A stretch of 64,000 nucleotides of DNA from Cenococcum geophilum 1.58 (GCA_001692895.1 KV748185.1:2418001-2482000), one strand, 5' to 3'. Positions 36,616-47,811 are shown, numbered from the stretch's first letter. Translations and numbers: made by a program. The notes: generated from the letters alone by a model not told the origin.

Positions 36616-36630
36616 GCCATATATAGGTAA

Positions 36631-36841
36631 TATTACGGCTTAAACAAATGCCTCTAAACCGAAGCTTAAACGAATGCTGTATTACAAAGATACTAAGCTA
36701 AAGAGAAGGAAAAGGGGTCGCTAGGACCGATGTAAATAAATATATAGGGTAAGCCGCCAAGGCGCTAGCTTTAGGCGGGCCAATCGCAGGTCGGTAGAAT
36801 ATGGCAGAATTTAGCAGGTAACGTGCGATAGCGCCGTTATA
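36631..36841 (-). repeat. LTR of element H (3' in coding sense)
   Basis: 211 bp, plus-strand ends TATTACGGCT and GCGCCGTTATA. It contains the GGCAGAATTTAGCAGG-type motif. Confidence 0.94.
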
Positions 36842-39800
36842 TTACCCCCCTCTTTAAAAGAAAGCCTGCCCTTAGGCTTAGTTAGAAAAAATAGGGTAGC
36901 ACTAGGCTTATAAACGTAGGATTATAAAAATATAAGATAAGGAGATAAAGGGGATATGAGTCCGTCCTGACTAAGTACAAAGGGCGATTGTAGGCTAAGT
37001 GGAAGCACTAGGCTAGAAAGAGTAGCTGCTAAAAGTCTTAGCACGGATCTAACTAATTAGATAACTTCGACTAGCGGTTAAAGTTCCTAGACATCTAAAA
37101 TTTTACGGTACTAGCAGAAAACGGCAGAATATAGCAGAATTTGGCAGACAGCTGTATTAGGGCTTTGGGGCGTTTTTATCCCTATATTCTTCCGGTAACT
37201 TATTATCTTTATTATACTAGCATTCCATCCATTTATCTAGGTACTTTAGGGGTCCAGGCGTATTAGGGTATTAGTTATAGAATTCTTTAAGCTTCTAGGG
37301 GCAGCCTATAAAGTTCTATATAGGGTACCAGGTTAGGTCAGAATCGTAGCCCTTTTATTAAATACGGTATTTTAGCGCTCCCTATACTATCTTACAGGCC
37401 AGTATTTCGTTAACCTCCCATTTATTATCACCGTTTACTTAAACTAGTAAGGGAGGCTTATTCTTTTATCCAGGCAATAAGTCGTTCGCAGCTTTCCATA
37501 ACTTATCTAGCAAGAAGATAGGGTGAACCCTAATTAAGTCTGGGAGCTTTATCTTATATAAGTTGCCTATCTTCTTAAGAACCTTATACGGTCCTGCCAT
37601 CTAGTAGTCCAGCTTACGGCTAGGTCGTTCGGTCCTCCAATTCCTTATTATAACCCAGACTATATCGCTAGGGGCAAAATCGGGCTCTCAATAGTGTTTA
37701 TTCGCCTACTGTTCCATCGACCTCTAAGCTTTTTCTAGGTTCTCGCGGGCTACCGTCCAGGCCTCCTCTAATTATTTGGCGTACTGTTAGGCCTTAGCAT
37801 AGAATAGCTTCTCTTATATAGTCTGGGGTTCTTCTAGCCTTTTCCAGTTAAAGCTTATACGGGGTAAGTATTCTATTTCTAGCTAAATCGGGGTAAACCC
37901 TATAGAGTCGTAGGGTAAGGTTACTTGCGCGTAGTCTATTAAGGGTAGTAATTTAGACTAGTTATCCTAGAAATAGTTAACGAAGGGCCTAAGCCTCTAA
38001 TCTAGGTACTGATTTACAATCTCTATCTAACCGTTTGTTTGGGGGTAATAAGCTATAGAAAGCTTTAGCTTAATACCTAGGATCCGGGTAAACTTATTCC
38101 AGAAGGCTGATATAAACTATAGCCTATAATCGGACATAATAGTATCTGGTGGTCTATAGATTCGGTAAACGTAATAGACATATAACTAGGCTACCTCTTT
38201 AGCATTAATGTTCTTATAATATAGAATTAAAAACGGGCGTTTACTAAAGCGGTTAACTATAACCATAACCATATCGTATCCGTTACGGTCCCTAGGTAGT
38301 TTATAAAAGTCTATAGAGATATACTACTAAGGGCGCTCTAGTATTGGGAGTGGCTTAAGTAGTCCTGGGGTCTTATCCTGTAGGATTATAGCTCTCTAGT
38401 AGTCTTCGCAGTTCCATATATATTAATTAATATCCACAACTATTCTTAGCTAGTAGTAGCGGCAGTTAATAATTTTATGGGTCTTATTCTTGCTAGGGTA
38501 TGCCGTAGAGACTTAGCAATAAGCTTTACGGATTAGTTTGGTCTATAAATTGTCAACGTTAGGGACTATAAGCCGCTCCTAGTATAGGAGTAATCCTTCC
38601 TCCGTCTTAAAATTGGGGTCTCCTTTTACAGCTTATTCGCGGAGGGCCCTTAAGGCGTTAGCCGTACGGTTTACAGTTAGGAGGTAGTTAATTAGCCCTA
38701 TTAGCTTATTTAAGGACTCCTCTATTAGTGCTAGCTCGTTTTACTAGGAGTCTAGCTCCTTAAGGATCTGTGGGTTAAGCTATTCTAGATAAAGGAGGGC
38801 GCGCGTCTAATATTGGGTCTTTAGCTCATTCTAAGGTCCTATATCTTGTTCTCTTTAGGTTAGGGCATTAGCCTTAGAGTTTTGCTTACTAGAACGATAT
38901 ATAATTATAAAGAAGAATTAGGAGAGTATTTCGGCCTACTAGGCTTATTACCCTATAAGCTGCTTTATAGTTATAAAGTACTCTAGGGCTTTATAATCTA
39001 TATATATCTTAATCCGGGAGTTTATACCTTTAAGCTCTACGCGCTATTAGGAGAGTAATTAAATAATAGCTAGCATTTCTTTATTATATACTTTGTAGTT
39101 ACACTTAGCCGGGTCTATTATCTTTAAAAAGAAAGCTATAGGGTACCATTCACCGTCTGGATATAACTGTAATAGGATTCCCACTACGACCCTATTAGAG
39201 GCGTCTGTTTCTAGCATTAATTTAAGGTCTAGGTTATAGTGATAAAGGATTAGGGAAGAGATAAGCTAATCCTTTACCTCTTTAAAGGCCTCTATATAGC
39301 TATCATTAAAGACAAAAGGCGTATCCTTCCTAGTTAGTTATATAAGAGGTTTTACCACAATTCTATAGTCACGGATAAACCGGCAGTAGAAATTACAAAA
39401 ACTAAGGAAGGACTGGATTTCTTTTACTATATAAGGGGGCTTCTAGTTATAGATTGCCTCTACCTTCTTAGGGTCAACCTTAATTCCTTCTATAGTTATA
39501 ATAAACCTAAGGTATTTTGTACGTTTTACCCCAAACTCGCATTTCTTAATATTAACTTATAAGCCCGCGTTCTATAGCCTCTCTAGGACCTTCTTAATAT
39601 AAACTTAATACTTAAGTTNNTCNTCTAAGTATATAAGAATGTCGTCTAGGTATACCGTGCAGAATTTATTAAGGTAATTAAAAAGAACGTCATTTATATA
39701 CCTTTGGTACGTAGCCGGTCCGTTTATTAGTCTAAAAGGAAGAACTTTATATTTATAGGAACCATAGCGGGTATAGAACGTTATTAAATCTTTAGATATA

Positions 39801-42378
39801 GGGTCTATCCTAATTTAGTAAAAAGCTTAGCGGATATTAAGTTTGGTAAAGATCTTTGCCTAGCTTAGACGTATAAGGGTCTTATTAATTAAAGGAATAG
39901 GATACCGGTCCTTTTAAGTAATAGCGTTTAGCTTTTAATAGTTAATATAAAAACAAAGGCCTCTATTAGGCTTTTTTATAAATAGGATAGGGGAAGTAAA
40001 AGGGGCTTAACTTAGCTTGATAAACCCTTTATCCAGGTTGTTAATTAAGTACTACTTTATTACTTTTAGCTTATCTATTAATTAATAATAGAGGGGGCTA
40101 TAGCCTAGCGAGTTATTGGCCTCTAATTAAATCTTATAATTGTATATTTAGTAGGGGAGTAACTTATCTAAGGCCGCCTTTAAGAATACATCCTTATAGC
40201 CTATATAAATGGTAGGAAGGAGGCGTTTAACTAGTTCCTCGTCGGTTTCCTTATCTAGCCTTTCCTCTCTATTATTAATAATTTAGTTAATCTTATATAG
40301 GCTCGTTATAAAGACCTTATTATTCTTCCGGTATATATTAAAGTAGAATACTATAGCGCTAATTACGGCGATATCTATAGTAGGGGGGTTAACTAATAAT
40401 AGGGGCGTATATAACTTTAGGGACTTCTAGGGTACTGGCGTTATTGTTACTCCTTTTAGCTCCTATTATATCTTTCGGAGGTCATCCCTTATATCCTATT
40501 AATACGTTCTTTTCTATAACGGTTAGATCTATACGATTTAGACATTATCTATATTATTATCTGTCCCGCTTCTATATATAGAGTCCTTTTTAAATATAGC
40601 GCTTCGGGAGAGTATTTTTATCAGTACGGAGTTCTTTCTAGCTTCACGGCAGGCGTCCTCTTAGGCAAAGGCTAGGTCACGGGCCCGGACATCCTACTAG
40701 TAGGTAAGGTCACCCCTTACGGCTAGTGTCTTGCGGTTGGTTTAGATCTCCCTAATAAAGAAGGGTAACCTTAGTCTATCCTCCGGCCAGACAAACCGTC
40801 TTTTTTATATATTTAACCAAATATTAAAATAGGATATCTATTTTCGTCTAAGGATTATATTATAGGACCCTAGGTCTAGGATATAAAAGGGGATACTATA
40901 TTAGCGTCGTCCGTTAAGAGCAATATATAACTTTAAGATATAGGTAACGGGCCGACCAGCTTAGCCGTTATAGCCCTTTACCTAAATAGGCTTCTCTAGT
41001 TAGATGGCTTCTGTATTTAGAAACTTAGCAACATTATTTATATAGGTAGTATTTATAAAGGCGAAGCCATTTGCTCTAGTATTAATAAGGGCAGTTATAT
41101 TAACTCTATATCTATTTTAAGATACTATATATAGAACCGTAAAATGCTTTCCACCCATTAACTAACTAAGATTAATCTCTTTAAGATCGATAGGGTACCC
41201 TAAAGGGGAGTCTTTCCCTAGGGTTCTTCTTTTCCCAACTTATCGGACGTTTCTCCTTCCTCTATCTCCTTAATATTACCTATATCCTTTAGCTCCGAGC
41301 AGGACGAGGCAAAGTAACCTTACTTATTACAGTTAAAGTACATAGCTAAGGCAGGGTTAATTAGAGTATTACGGTAAATACTAGTTAATGGCGTAGTATA
41401 TAGCTAGTCAGGCGAGGCTCACTAGTGTATAGTTATAACCGCCTTTAGTATAAGAGCAGTCGTAACTTATCTTCCTACTCTAGCTCCTATAGGTATAGCT
41501 AGCGAGTTCCAATTATTATAGAGTCGCTTCTACTAATTAGGGTAGGCGTTAATCCGCTTTAATTCTAAGTCTAATAATAGGCAATAAGCTGTAAGTCTTT
41601 TATAGGTTAGCAGGTCATTTAAGGTTACAGCAATTTTTTCTTATAGCTGGATTATTAGCTTATTATATAGGTCTAATCAGTAGTTCTTAAGGGGAACCTA
41701 GCCTTCTCCTATAAGGTATAGGAATTAAGTCTAGAATTTAGTAAAGGGTTAGTTTGGTTTTATTATTAGGTAATTATAGTTATAATGGGCATCCCGTACT
41801 TTATTCAGGTTAATATAAATAGCCGCTAGGTGCCGTATTATCTCGTTAATAAATATAAATTAGATAGGGGAGTTGTCCTTAAACTTGGCTTAAAGGTGCC
41901 GTTAGGCGTCCCTAGTAGTTCAACTAAAGAGGTAGAGCATTTTAGCTTCTTTAAAAAGGAAATAGTTATAGTTAACACGGAGCTTTCCTTATACTTAAAT
42001 CCTCTAATTCTTAAAGGTAGGGTCTATCCCATTAGATAGTAGTAGGGGGTTAGGGAGCTTAACGGACTTTAATTACTTTATTATTATATCCATACTCCCT
42101 AGTATATTACATTTAGTAGAGTAAATAGGTTAGCTAGGGCTTTAAGAAGGGGAAGCTAGGCTATTTTATAGGGCCGTAAGGCTTTCTAGGATCTCTTATA
42201 GGGTCTCTTATATATTTCTCGCTTTAAGACAATCGGCTTCCTAGCTAGCTATAAGGGCGCGAATCTACTCGCGTATGTCTACGATATTATTATTGTCTTC
42301 GATTTCTAATCCCAATTAGATCTTAGGTTCCTCTTAGGTAGAGGCAGCTCTCTTTAATAAGCTTACTTTAGGTGCCAT
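36842..42378 (-). pseudogene. Element H gag-pol relic with chromodomain
   Basis: Read on the minus strand. The gag ATG is at 42378 (MAPKVSLLKRAAS). A CCHC knuckle lies near 41345-41303 (NCNK, GYFASSC). The protease motif reads NTRANGFAFIN near 41100, where DTGAN is expected; both changes are single G-to-A. RT lies about 40100-39400, with the catalytic YLDDILIYL intact at 39652-39641. Integrase follows. The chromodomain is at about 37432-37233 (KWEVNEILACKIV, LKYRI, GYDSDLTWYPI.NFIGCP). Three ambiguous bases fall at 39619-39623. The plus-strand frame at 41830-42039 is an antisense shadow also present in I. Confidence 0.88.
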
Positions 42379-42608
42379 CGTTAGCTTCCTAAGGTTCGTT
42401 GGTATTGTACGCTTTAGTTTCAATTTTAGGGATACAGGTCCAGTCCTGTCTGGCTTATAAGGTGGGATATTATCCAGGCCTTCCCAGGCAATGTAGAGTT
42501 GTTTTAGTGTCTAAGTATAGCGCGTTAATGCGTTATTGCAGACGAAGTTTCTTTAGGGTGGGATATTATTAAGGCCTTCCTAGGTAAGGTAGGGAGAGCT
42601 TAGTATAA

Positions 42609-42819
42609 TATCACGGCTTAAATAAATGCCTCTAAACCGAAGCTTAAACGAATGCTATATTATAAAGATACTAAGCTAAAGAGAAGGAAAAGGGGTTGCT
42701 AGGACCGATGTAAATAAATATATAGGGTAAGCCGCCAAGGCGCTAGCTTTAGGCGGGCCAATCGCAGGTCGGCAGAATATGGCAGAATTTGGCAGGTAAT
42801 GTGCAATAGCGCCGTTACA
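42609..42819 (-). repeat. LTR of element H (5' in coding sense)
   Basis: 211-bp partner of 36631-36841, plus-strand TATCACGGCT to GCGCCGTTACA, followed by GGTGA. Confidence 0.94.
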
Positions 42820-42829
42820 GGTGATATGT

Positions 42830-44439
42830 GATTAATTTATAATAAAATTAATAACGAGCTTATATATATTTCAAATAGGCTAAATTAAAGCTTTTATATT
42901 ACTCTTTCGATCTTAATATTGCTTAAATTAATTTAACTACGTTATAGTAGTGATATAGACCTACGCGCCGACTAATGACACGGACGACTACTATATTCCT
43001 GCGACGTCCCTTTCTGGATCAACGACCCTTTAATCTACTTATTTATAGGCTATAGATTATACCTAAATATATAATAGAGCCTTCTAAAAGCTAAGATATA
43101 AAGGAATTAAATATACCTACTACTTTACGCACTCTAAAGACACTAATGACTTTATTAGAGCTTAACGTCGCTATATTAAATAGAGCCGTTCTAAACCCTA
43201 ATAAGTATAATTAAGATTAAACTTACCTTTATGCGGGTAAGAGTCTCTAAGATAGTAGTAGAATTATAAGATAGAAGGCCTATAGCTTTCTAGGCGCTAT
43301 AGGTCGTATTAGGGGTAAATACCTATATATATGCCTTTAGGTAGAGCTTTAAAAAATTCCTTATTAACGCCTAAGTGGCTATATCAATAGAAGGTATCTA
43401 CTTACTTCCCGTAGTAGTAAGAAAGTGGCCTAAAATAAACCTATATCTAAGTAGTTTAAAGCTTATAAGTCGGATAAGGTCGTAAAGCTACTAAGATAAT
43501 TTTTATGCGCGCGAGCGTATACTTAAAAATTGCTAGGTAGGGTAGCTCTAATAATTATCTATTAAAAGTAGGCAATATTAACTATATTTTACTGTTAGAA
43601 TCTTCTATAAGATGTCTTGTATATTTATTATAATATAATGTTTAATATAATATAGGCCTAAAGAGTTATATATCTACTTACTAGGGAATATAGTGTACGT
43701 ATATCCCGCGAAGGCTCTTATTTTTACTTACTAATTTAATATTATCCTTCCTAGTATTAATTACGTCTTCTAAATTAAGAAGGTAGGCGGTAAAGAGCTA
43801 TTAGCGTAAATTGTTTTAATAATAGATACTAACTTATAAGTACGGCTAGCTATAATAACTATTTAATTTTTTAACCTTTCCCTATATATCTTACCTAATA
43901 TAATTACTTAGGTCTACAATAATAAGGCCTAGTAATAACCCCTTTTCGTTAAAGTTATAGATAAAATTTAAAATACTTACTTAATATCGCTTACGTATAT
44001 CATGGAAGAACCTAAACTAATTATATATAACTGCTAGATCGCCATTCTAAGCTCTCTAACAGTTAAGCTAATAACTTAGCATAGTACTAAGACCGTAGCG
44101 TTAAACAAATCTTTACCCCTAATACTTGCCTAAGGTACAGCCTTCGCCTAAATAGGAATAAGCTATTTCTAAAAGTATATAAGCCTTTAACGGAGGGTCC
44201 TAGGATTAATATTTATAGAGCTATTTAGTAATTTACTATTCTTATAGCGGATATAATAAACCTAGGTAAGCTTTATNTCGNGGGAGATAGCTANTAAGAC
44301 GATGTCTAACGGTAGATCTAGNTGCTCNATAGGCGNTAGAGNCCTTGCGAATTNACGGCTNAACACTAGAAGAAAGATCTTGTATAATATTTTATATNGT
44401 NGTTTCGGCTTTACGAGAGGGCAAAGATTGATTTGGCAT
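42830..44439 (-). pseudogene. Element M transposase relic (Fot1/pogo, DDE)
   Basis: The minus-strand ATG at 44439 opens MPNQSLPSRKAETTI, then QDLSSSV, IRKAS.AYGASRSTVRHRL, the N-terminal HTH/CENP-B-like region of Fot1 transposases (some residues fall on ambiguous bases). The first catalytic segment reads YNFNEKGLLLG near 43955, where family members have YN.DE.G; the aspartate is changed to N by one G-to-A (43948-43950). Further on, VALRPYPTYKL and VYFRPLSYYYGK match the family's LP.HSTH.LQPLDVG.F.PL..YY. AFTP..TYSA.KAIGLLPYN is near the C-terminal end. It is broken by RIP stops. Confidence 0.85.
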
Positions 44440-44557
44440 CGTGCAATATGCTAAGGCTTTTTGATTTTGGTGTAATTTGCTATGAAATAAAAAATGGTAG
44501 GAATATTCTTGTGTGGCTCGCTACGTGGGGTGGCTCGCTTCCTGGTCAACTACGTTA

Positions 44558-44850
44558 TTTTGGCATTTTTTGGTGAGGAAAACCGTGCACGAGGTGGGCA
44601 CGTGCATGAGGTGGCCCGCTAAGGAAAATGAAGAAGGCTTAAAGTTAAAAGGAAGGAATATCGGAGAAATTCTACCTAGGTCTACGAAGAGCTCCCACCG
44701 ATGCGGCACAACAACACCATCATAGCTCCAAAGACCAGTTAGGCATCGAAGATTATCATTAAGGGATTCAAGCATCAAGTGAGCGCAATAGGCACGTCTC
44801 AGTACCATTAGATAACCACGTCGATGAATAACTTTTTGGATTACCGCTCC
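44558..44850. other. Host flank downstream of the amylase-family gene
   Basis: Balanced base composition with intact CpA/TpG, unlike the neighbouring repeats. It lies 3' of the minus-strand gene. A 95-codon minus-strand frame (44521-44808) starts here but runs into the terminal repeat of M, so I do not call it a gene. No clear polyadenylation signal was identified. Confidence 0.5.
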
Positions 44851-46719
44851 TTACTTGTACATCACAAAACCAGCCGCGGGAAGCTCAAGAAAGACCGCCT
44901 TCCCATTCCGCGCAGCAACCGTAAGCGTCCTCGTGTCTGGGTATATGCAATTGAGGTAGCTGCCATCAGAATGCATATCATTATCAATCGTGACCCAGGC
45001 TAAGGAAGGACCGTCTGGGTTGGTATTGATGGCACAGAGGATCTCTTCGTCGCCGAAGATACGAGACCAGGCGACAACGGAGCGCATACGATCACCAATG
45101 ATGACCGGGACGCCGAAGTTCTGGCCGTCACCGGAAATCTCACGAAGGTACTGCCGGCCGCGCCTCAAACACAGATACTTCTGTCGGATTGCGCAGATCC
45201 TGCTGACTTCTTTGTAGACGGTGTTCGATTCGTCGAAGCAGTGCCGACTCTTGGAGCGGAAAGGACCAAAGGCGCCGCCGAAAAAGGCTTCTCTAATGTA
45301 GCGATCACTTCCGCCGGTGCCATCGAAACATTGCTCGGTGCCATAATAGATGCACGGAATGCCCAGAGTGGTCATATTCAAGGCCAGAGCGGCGAGAACA
45401 AGCTTGTCTCCTTGGTCACTGGAGCAGAACCGAGCTTTATCCATACCACGCCAGATCTGATCGTGGTCGTCGATCATTGTTACGACCTTGTTGCGCGTCC
45501 AAGTGTGAGAACCTTTTTTCAGGTACAGCGCGTTTCTGAATAGATCAAAATAGTCCGTTGGGTTAGCGTATCCCTGTGGAACCTTCCAGAGGCTCGCTTG
45601 GACACCTCCGATGCCGAGAGCTGCATCGATTCCCGTAATCTCCACAGTCTCCCAGGCATGATCTCCAGCAACCTCGCCAACCAGCAGGAAATTGTCTTTT
45701 CCTATGGACTGTGTGAATTCGTGAATGGAGGTAGCAAGATATCGAGTTGGCCCATTTCCCATGTGCTTGACGGTATCGATGCGAAAGCCGTCCAGATCGG
45801 CGAAGCCAATCCAGTACTTGTAGACTTGACACAACGCACGAAGCGCGGGAGTAGGCACAAAACCGTCAGCAGCATCTGGCCCAAGGTTGATATCCTTGAG
45901 CGTGAAGAAATCGCCGAGGAGATATTCGGGATAATTGTCCCAATTCGAGATAGAGCCTTCACAGGTGTAGGAGCCTGAAGCCTGCAACTCTATGGGCCAC
46001 ACGGCGCAATCGCGGAAGCCGTTGGGGGAATTTTGGAGGTTAATCGGCTGAAATAGGAGAGTCGATTCCCCGTGCGAGTCTCGGAAACCCTCGACTTCGT
46101 ACTTTTGGCCGGTCCATTGTTTGCCACCGCCTTTATAAGCAAAAACATCACCGCTGTGGTTGAGGATGATGTCAAGTATCACGAAGATGTCTTGCTCGTG
46201 AGCACTTTTTACTAGGTCACGAAGGTCTTCACGGGTACCAAATCGAGGGTCAACCTGAAGAAAGTCCTGAATAGCGTACCCGTGATAGAGACTCGGATCA
46301 TTGGGTACTTGTTTGAAAATGGGACCAACCCAGAGAGCAGTCACACCCAGGCGCTTCAGATAACCCAACTTGCTTTTGACACCCTGCAAGGAGCCTCGTA
46401 CGAATTTGCTTCCAGCATCCATCCAGAGATCCGCGTCCTGGGGAGTGCGAATTGCATTGCCAGTGTCTGTCTCTGCGTTGAACATCTTGGTGCTGCCATT
46501 AACAAGCCTGCCATCGACACCCTGGTAACCATCTTCGTCGTTGTTGGAGAAGCGATCCGGGAGAAGAAAGTAAAGTTGTTGATCCTCCCACGCCAAAGGC
46601 GATTTATGGAACGCTGCCGCTGATGATTGACTCTCAGCGAGGACATCTTTCACTTCACCGGCGCTGACGCTCTGGAAGGCGGCCTCCGAGGCGCCATTCG
46701 TAATAGGCCTGTTCTGCAT
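44851..46719 (-). CDS. GH13 alpha-amylase-family glycoside hydrolase, intact and intronless
   Basis: A 622-residue protein from the ATG at 46719 (context CAAAAATG) to TAA at 44851-44853. The open frame extends 15 codons further up to a TTG, but the first ATG is the better fungal start. It has a (beta/alpha)8 barrel with the four GH13 motifs (numbered from the ATG): I, LDIILNHSG (D182, N187, H188); II, GFRIDTVKH (R313, nucleophile D315); III, LVGEVAG (acid/base E349); IV, MIDDHDQ (H419, transition-state D420). LGDFFTLKDIN at 268-278 fits region V. YFLLPDRFSNND (50-61) marks strand 1. The last ~75 residues form the usual C-terminal sheet. No signal peptide or membrane segment is visible, so it is probably intracellular, acting on alpha-1,4-glucans. 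All catalytic residues are present. It is the only undamaged gene here. I do not assign a subfamily. Confidence 0.93.
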   Translation of the reverse strand: MQNRPITNGASEAAFQSVSAGEVKDVLAESQSSAAAFHKSPLAWEDQQLYFLLPDRFSNNDEDGYQGVDGRLVNGSTKMFNAETDTGNAIRTPQDADLWMDAGSKFVRGSLQGVKSKLGYLKRLGVTALWVGPIFKQVPNDPSLYHGYAIQDFLQVDPRFGTREDLRDLVKSAHEQDIFVILDIILNHSGDVFAYKGGGKQWTGQKYEVEGFRDSHGESTLLFQPINLQNSPNGFRDCAVWPIELQASGSYTCEGSISNWDNYPEYLLGDFFTLKDINLGPDAADGFVPTPALRALCQVYKYWIGFADLDGFRIDTVKHMGNGPTRYLATSIHEFTQSIGKDNFLLVGEVAGDHAWETVEITGIDAALGIGGVQASLWKVPQGYANPTDYFDLFRNALYLKKGSHTWTRNKVVTMIDDHDQIWRGMDKARFCSSDQGDKLVLAALALNMTTLGIPCIYYGTEQCFDGTGGSDRYIREAFFGGAFGPFRSKSRHCFDESNTVYKEVSRICAIRQKYLCLRRGRQYLREISGDGQNFGVPVIIGDRMRSVVAWSRIFGDEEILCAINTNPDGPSLAWVTIDNDMHSDGSYLNCIYPDTRTLTVAARNGKAVFLELPAAGFVMYK

Positions 46720-46749
46720 TTTTGGCCTGGGACAATGGATTTGCGATGG

Positions 46750-46801
46750 ATGTAGTGAGAACAAGTCAGAGGGAAAGAAGGTAGGCGAATATATGCATTG
46801 G
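46750..46801 (-). promoter_or_regulatory. Putative core promoter of the amylase-family gene
   Basis: On the minus strand a CCAAT (46801-46797) is followed by CATATATTC (46794-46789) and a pyrimidine-rich run ending near TTGTTCTCACTAC (46785-46751). The ATG lies about 70 bases past the TATA-like word. CT-rich leaders are common in filamentous fungi. This is inferred from position and composition only. Confidence 0.4.
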
Positions 46802-47354
46802 AAATCACGCAGCTGCCCGTTTCAGGCTCAGCCAGCCTCTTTTGCATCTCCACGCTGATGGATGTGGCATCTTCTCCAATCCCATTGTCGCATGATAGCG
46901 TGGGAATGGAGATCAGGGCTGAATGCGGGCCAAGACGGTTGAGCTCGAGGCGTTCGAATTTGGGTGCACAACGACGGTCTTGAGTGGCCAGCCTCACGGT
47001 CTGACCACCACAGAAGAGAAGTCGCACGCAACGTCAATGCTCGGCACGGCTCGAGGTCCGTGAAGCCTGTTTCGATCGCTCGATCGACTGTCTATTGAGT
47101 ATTGGCACGTTCCGGTATGGTGAAGGCGTGACGGAGGTTGAGCCTTTAGAAAGTCTGCGGTTGGTGGACAGCCGACCGTGAAACGTCTCAGCTTCAACAC
47201 TAAGTCAACGGAGGCTCGACAAGGGAAGGCAATGAAGAGATTACCACGCAGTAAAGCTCATCCTACAGCTTTGTGCATGACCAGCTTCCACCCCTCTAGC
47301 AAAAATTTATTTCGCTACGGGACGCGGGCTCACTCAATCGCCACCAACTGTACA
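46802..47354. other. Host upstream intergenic sequence
   Basis: Composition is balanced, with no TpA excess. Several short overlapping frames exist (for example 46650-47027 and 46994-47200, minus), but none has recognisable content. TTTCGCTAC near 47310 echoes the repeat ends of N. Confidence 0.45.
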
Positions 47355-47356
47355 TA

Positions 47357-47769
47357 GTAATTGTAGCGAACGCCTATGGCTGTACGTAAGGGCTATTTTG
47401 GTTGTTCTGGGAGAACTGTCCTGAAGATCAACGGGTACGACTCCTCCCTTTCAACGACTTGTTGAAGTTTCTTTCCTCCCCCTTTTTGGCTACGCCTACG
47501 CCTACGTTGTGGACTTACAATAGCTGCTAAAACGCGAATACAGCGCTCAAATGTGACATTATCGTACGGGTGGAAACCTCACAATATTTGACAAAGATGA
47601 CGATACTATCCCTTCCAACGGTAGCGTCCTACCACCAAGTGATCCGTGCACACGCACAATGGTGACTGGACATCTGGACTTGATCGTATTGATTCTATTG
47701 GCGAGAGCCCTATAGGACCGTGAACAGCTTAAAGTTCTTACGCCAAGCATGGGCGTTCGCTACGATTGC
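47357..47769. mobile_element. Element N: candidate MITE, 413 bp, TA target
   Basis: Imperfect terminal inverted repeats: GTAATTGTAGCGAACGCC at the left and GGCGTTCGCTACGATTGC at the right (16 of 18 paired), extending inward with a shorter match (CATG/CTTACGCC). TA lies on both sides (47355-47356 and 47770-47771). The right TA is also the target of element L. It has no coding content beyond a chance 63-codon frame. It does not share termini with L. Confidence 0.55.
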
Positions 47770-47811
47770 TATAAGGGGGTAACATAAACGGGTCAGACGC
47801 CCCACCTACTA

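Larger units (their letters stand above)
36631..42819 (-). mobile_element. Element H: complete chromovirus (family H/I) with 211-bp LTRs
   Basis: 6189 bp, flanked by GGTAA (36626-36630) and GGTGA (42820-42824). The coding direction is minus: the polypurine complement (TTACCCCCCTCTTTAAAAG) abuts the left LTR, and gag is near 42378. In coding sense TT then ATACTAAGC follows the 5' LTR, complementary to GCTTAGTAT within it. It is inserted in element M, 10 bp from F's target copy. The family matches element I, which is on the plus strand with longer 273-bp LTRs. Confidence 0.95.
26425..44555 (-). mobile_element. Element M: Fot1/pogo-type DNA transposon hosting F, E and H
   Basis: A 43-bp terminal inverted repeat lies at 26425-26467 (ACGTAGTTGACTAGGAAGTG and on) and 44513-44555. 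TA flanks it (26423-26424 and 44556-44557). The two repeats differ at four positions, all C-to-T in the left copy. Subtracting F and H with their target copies leaves 1784 bp, the usual size of Fot1-like elements. The minus-strand transposase relic supports the family. F inserted exactly at the inner edge of the left repeat, and only 10 bp of M lie between F's and H's target copies. Confidence 0.92.

Noticed and set aside
41830..42039. 69-codon frame with a close homologue at 49485-49694
   Set aside because: It is the antisense of gag in H and I. Similarity reflects the sense gag, not a separate gene.
44521..44808. 95-codon minus-strand frame downstream of the amylase-family gene
   Set aside because: It reads into the terminal repeat of transposon M, has no recognisable motif, and lacks independent support.
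45241..45978. Plus-strand frames inside the amylase-family gene
   Set aside because: Shadows of the minus-strand coding sequence.
46650..47027. 125-codon minus-strand frame overlapping the amylase-family gene start
   Set aside because: Different frame from the enzyme, no known motif, overlaps the promoter and N-terminus.
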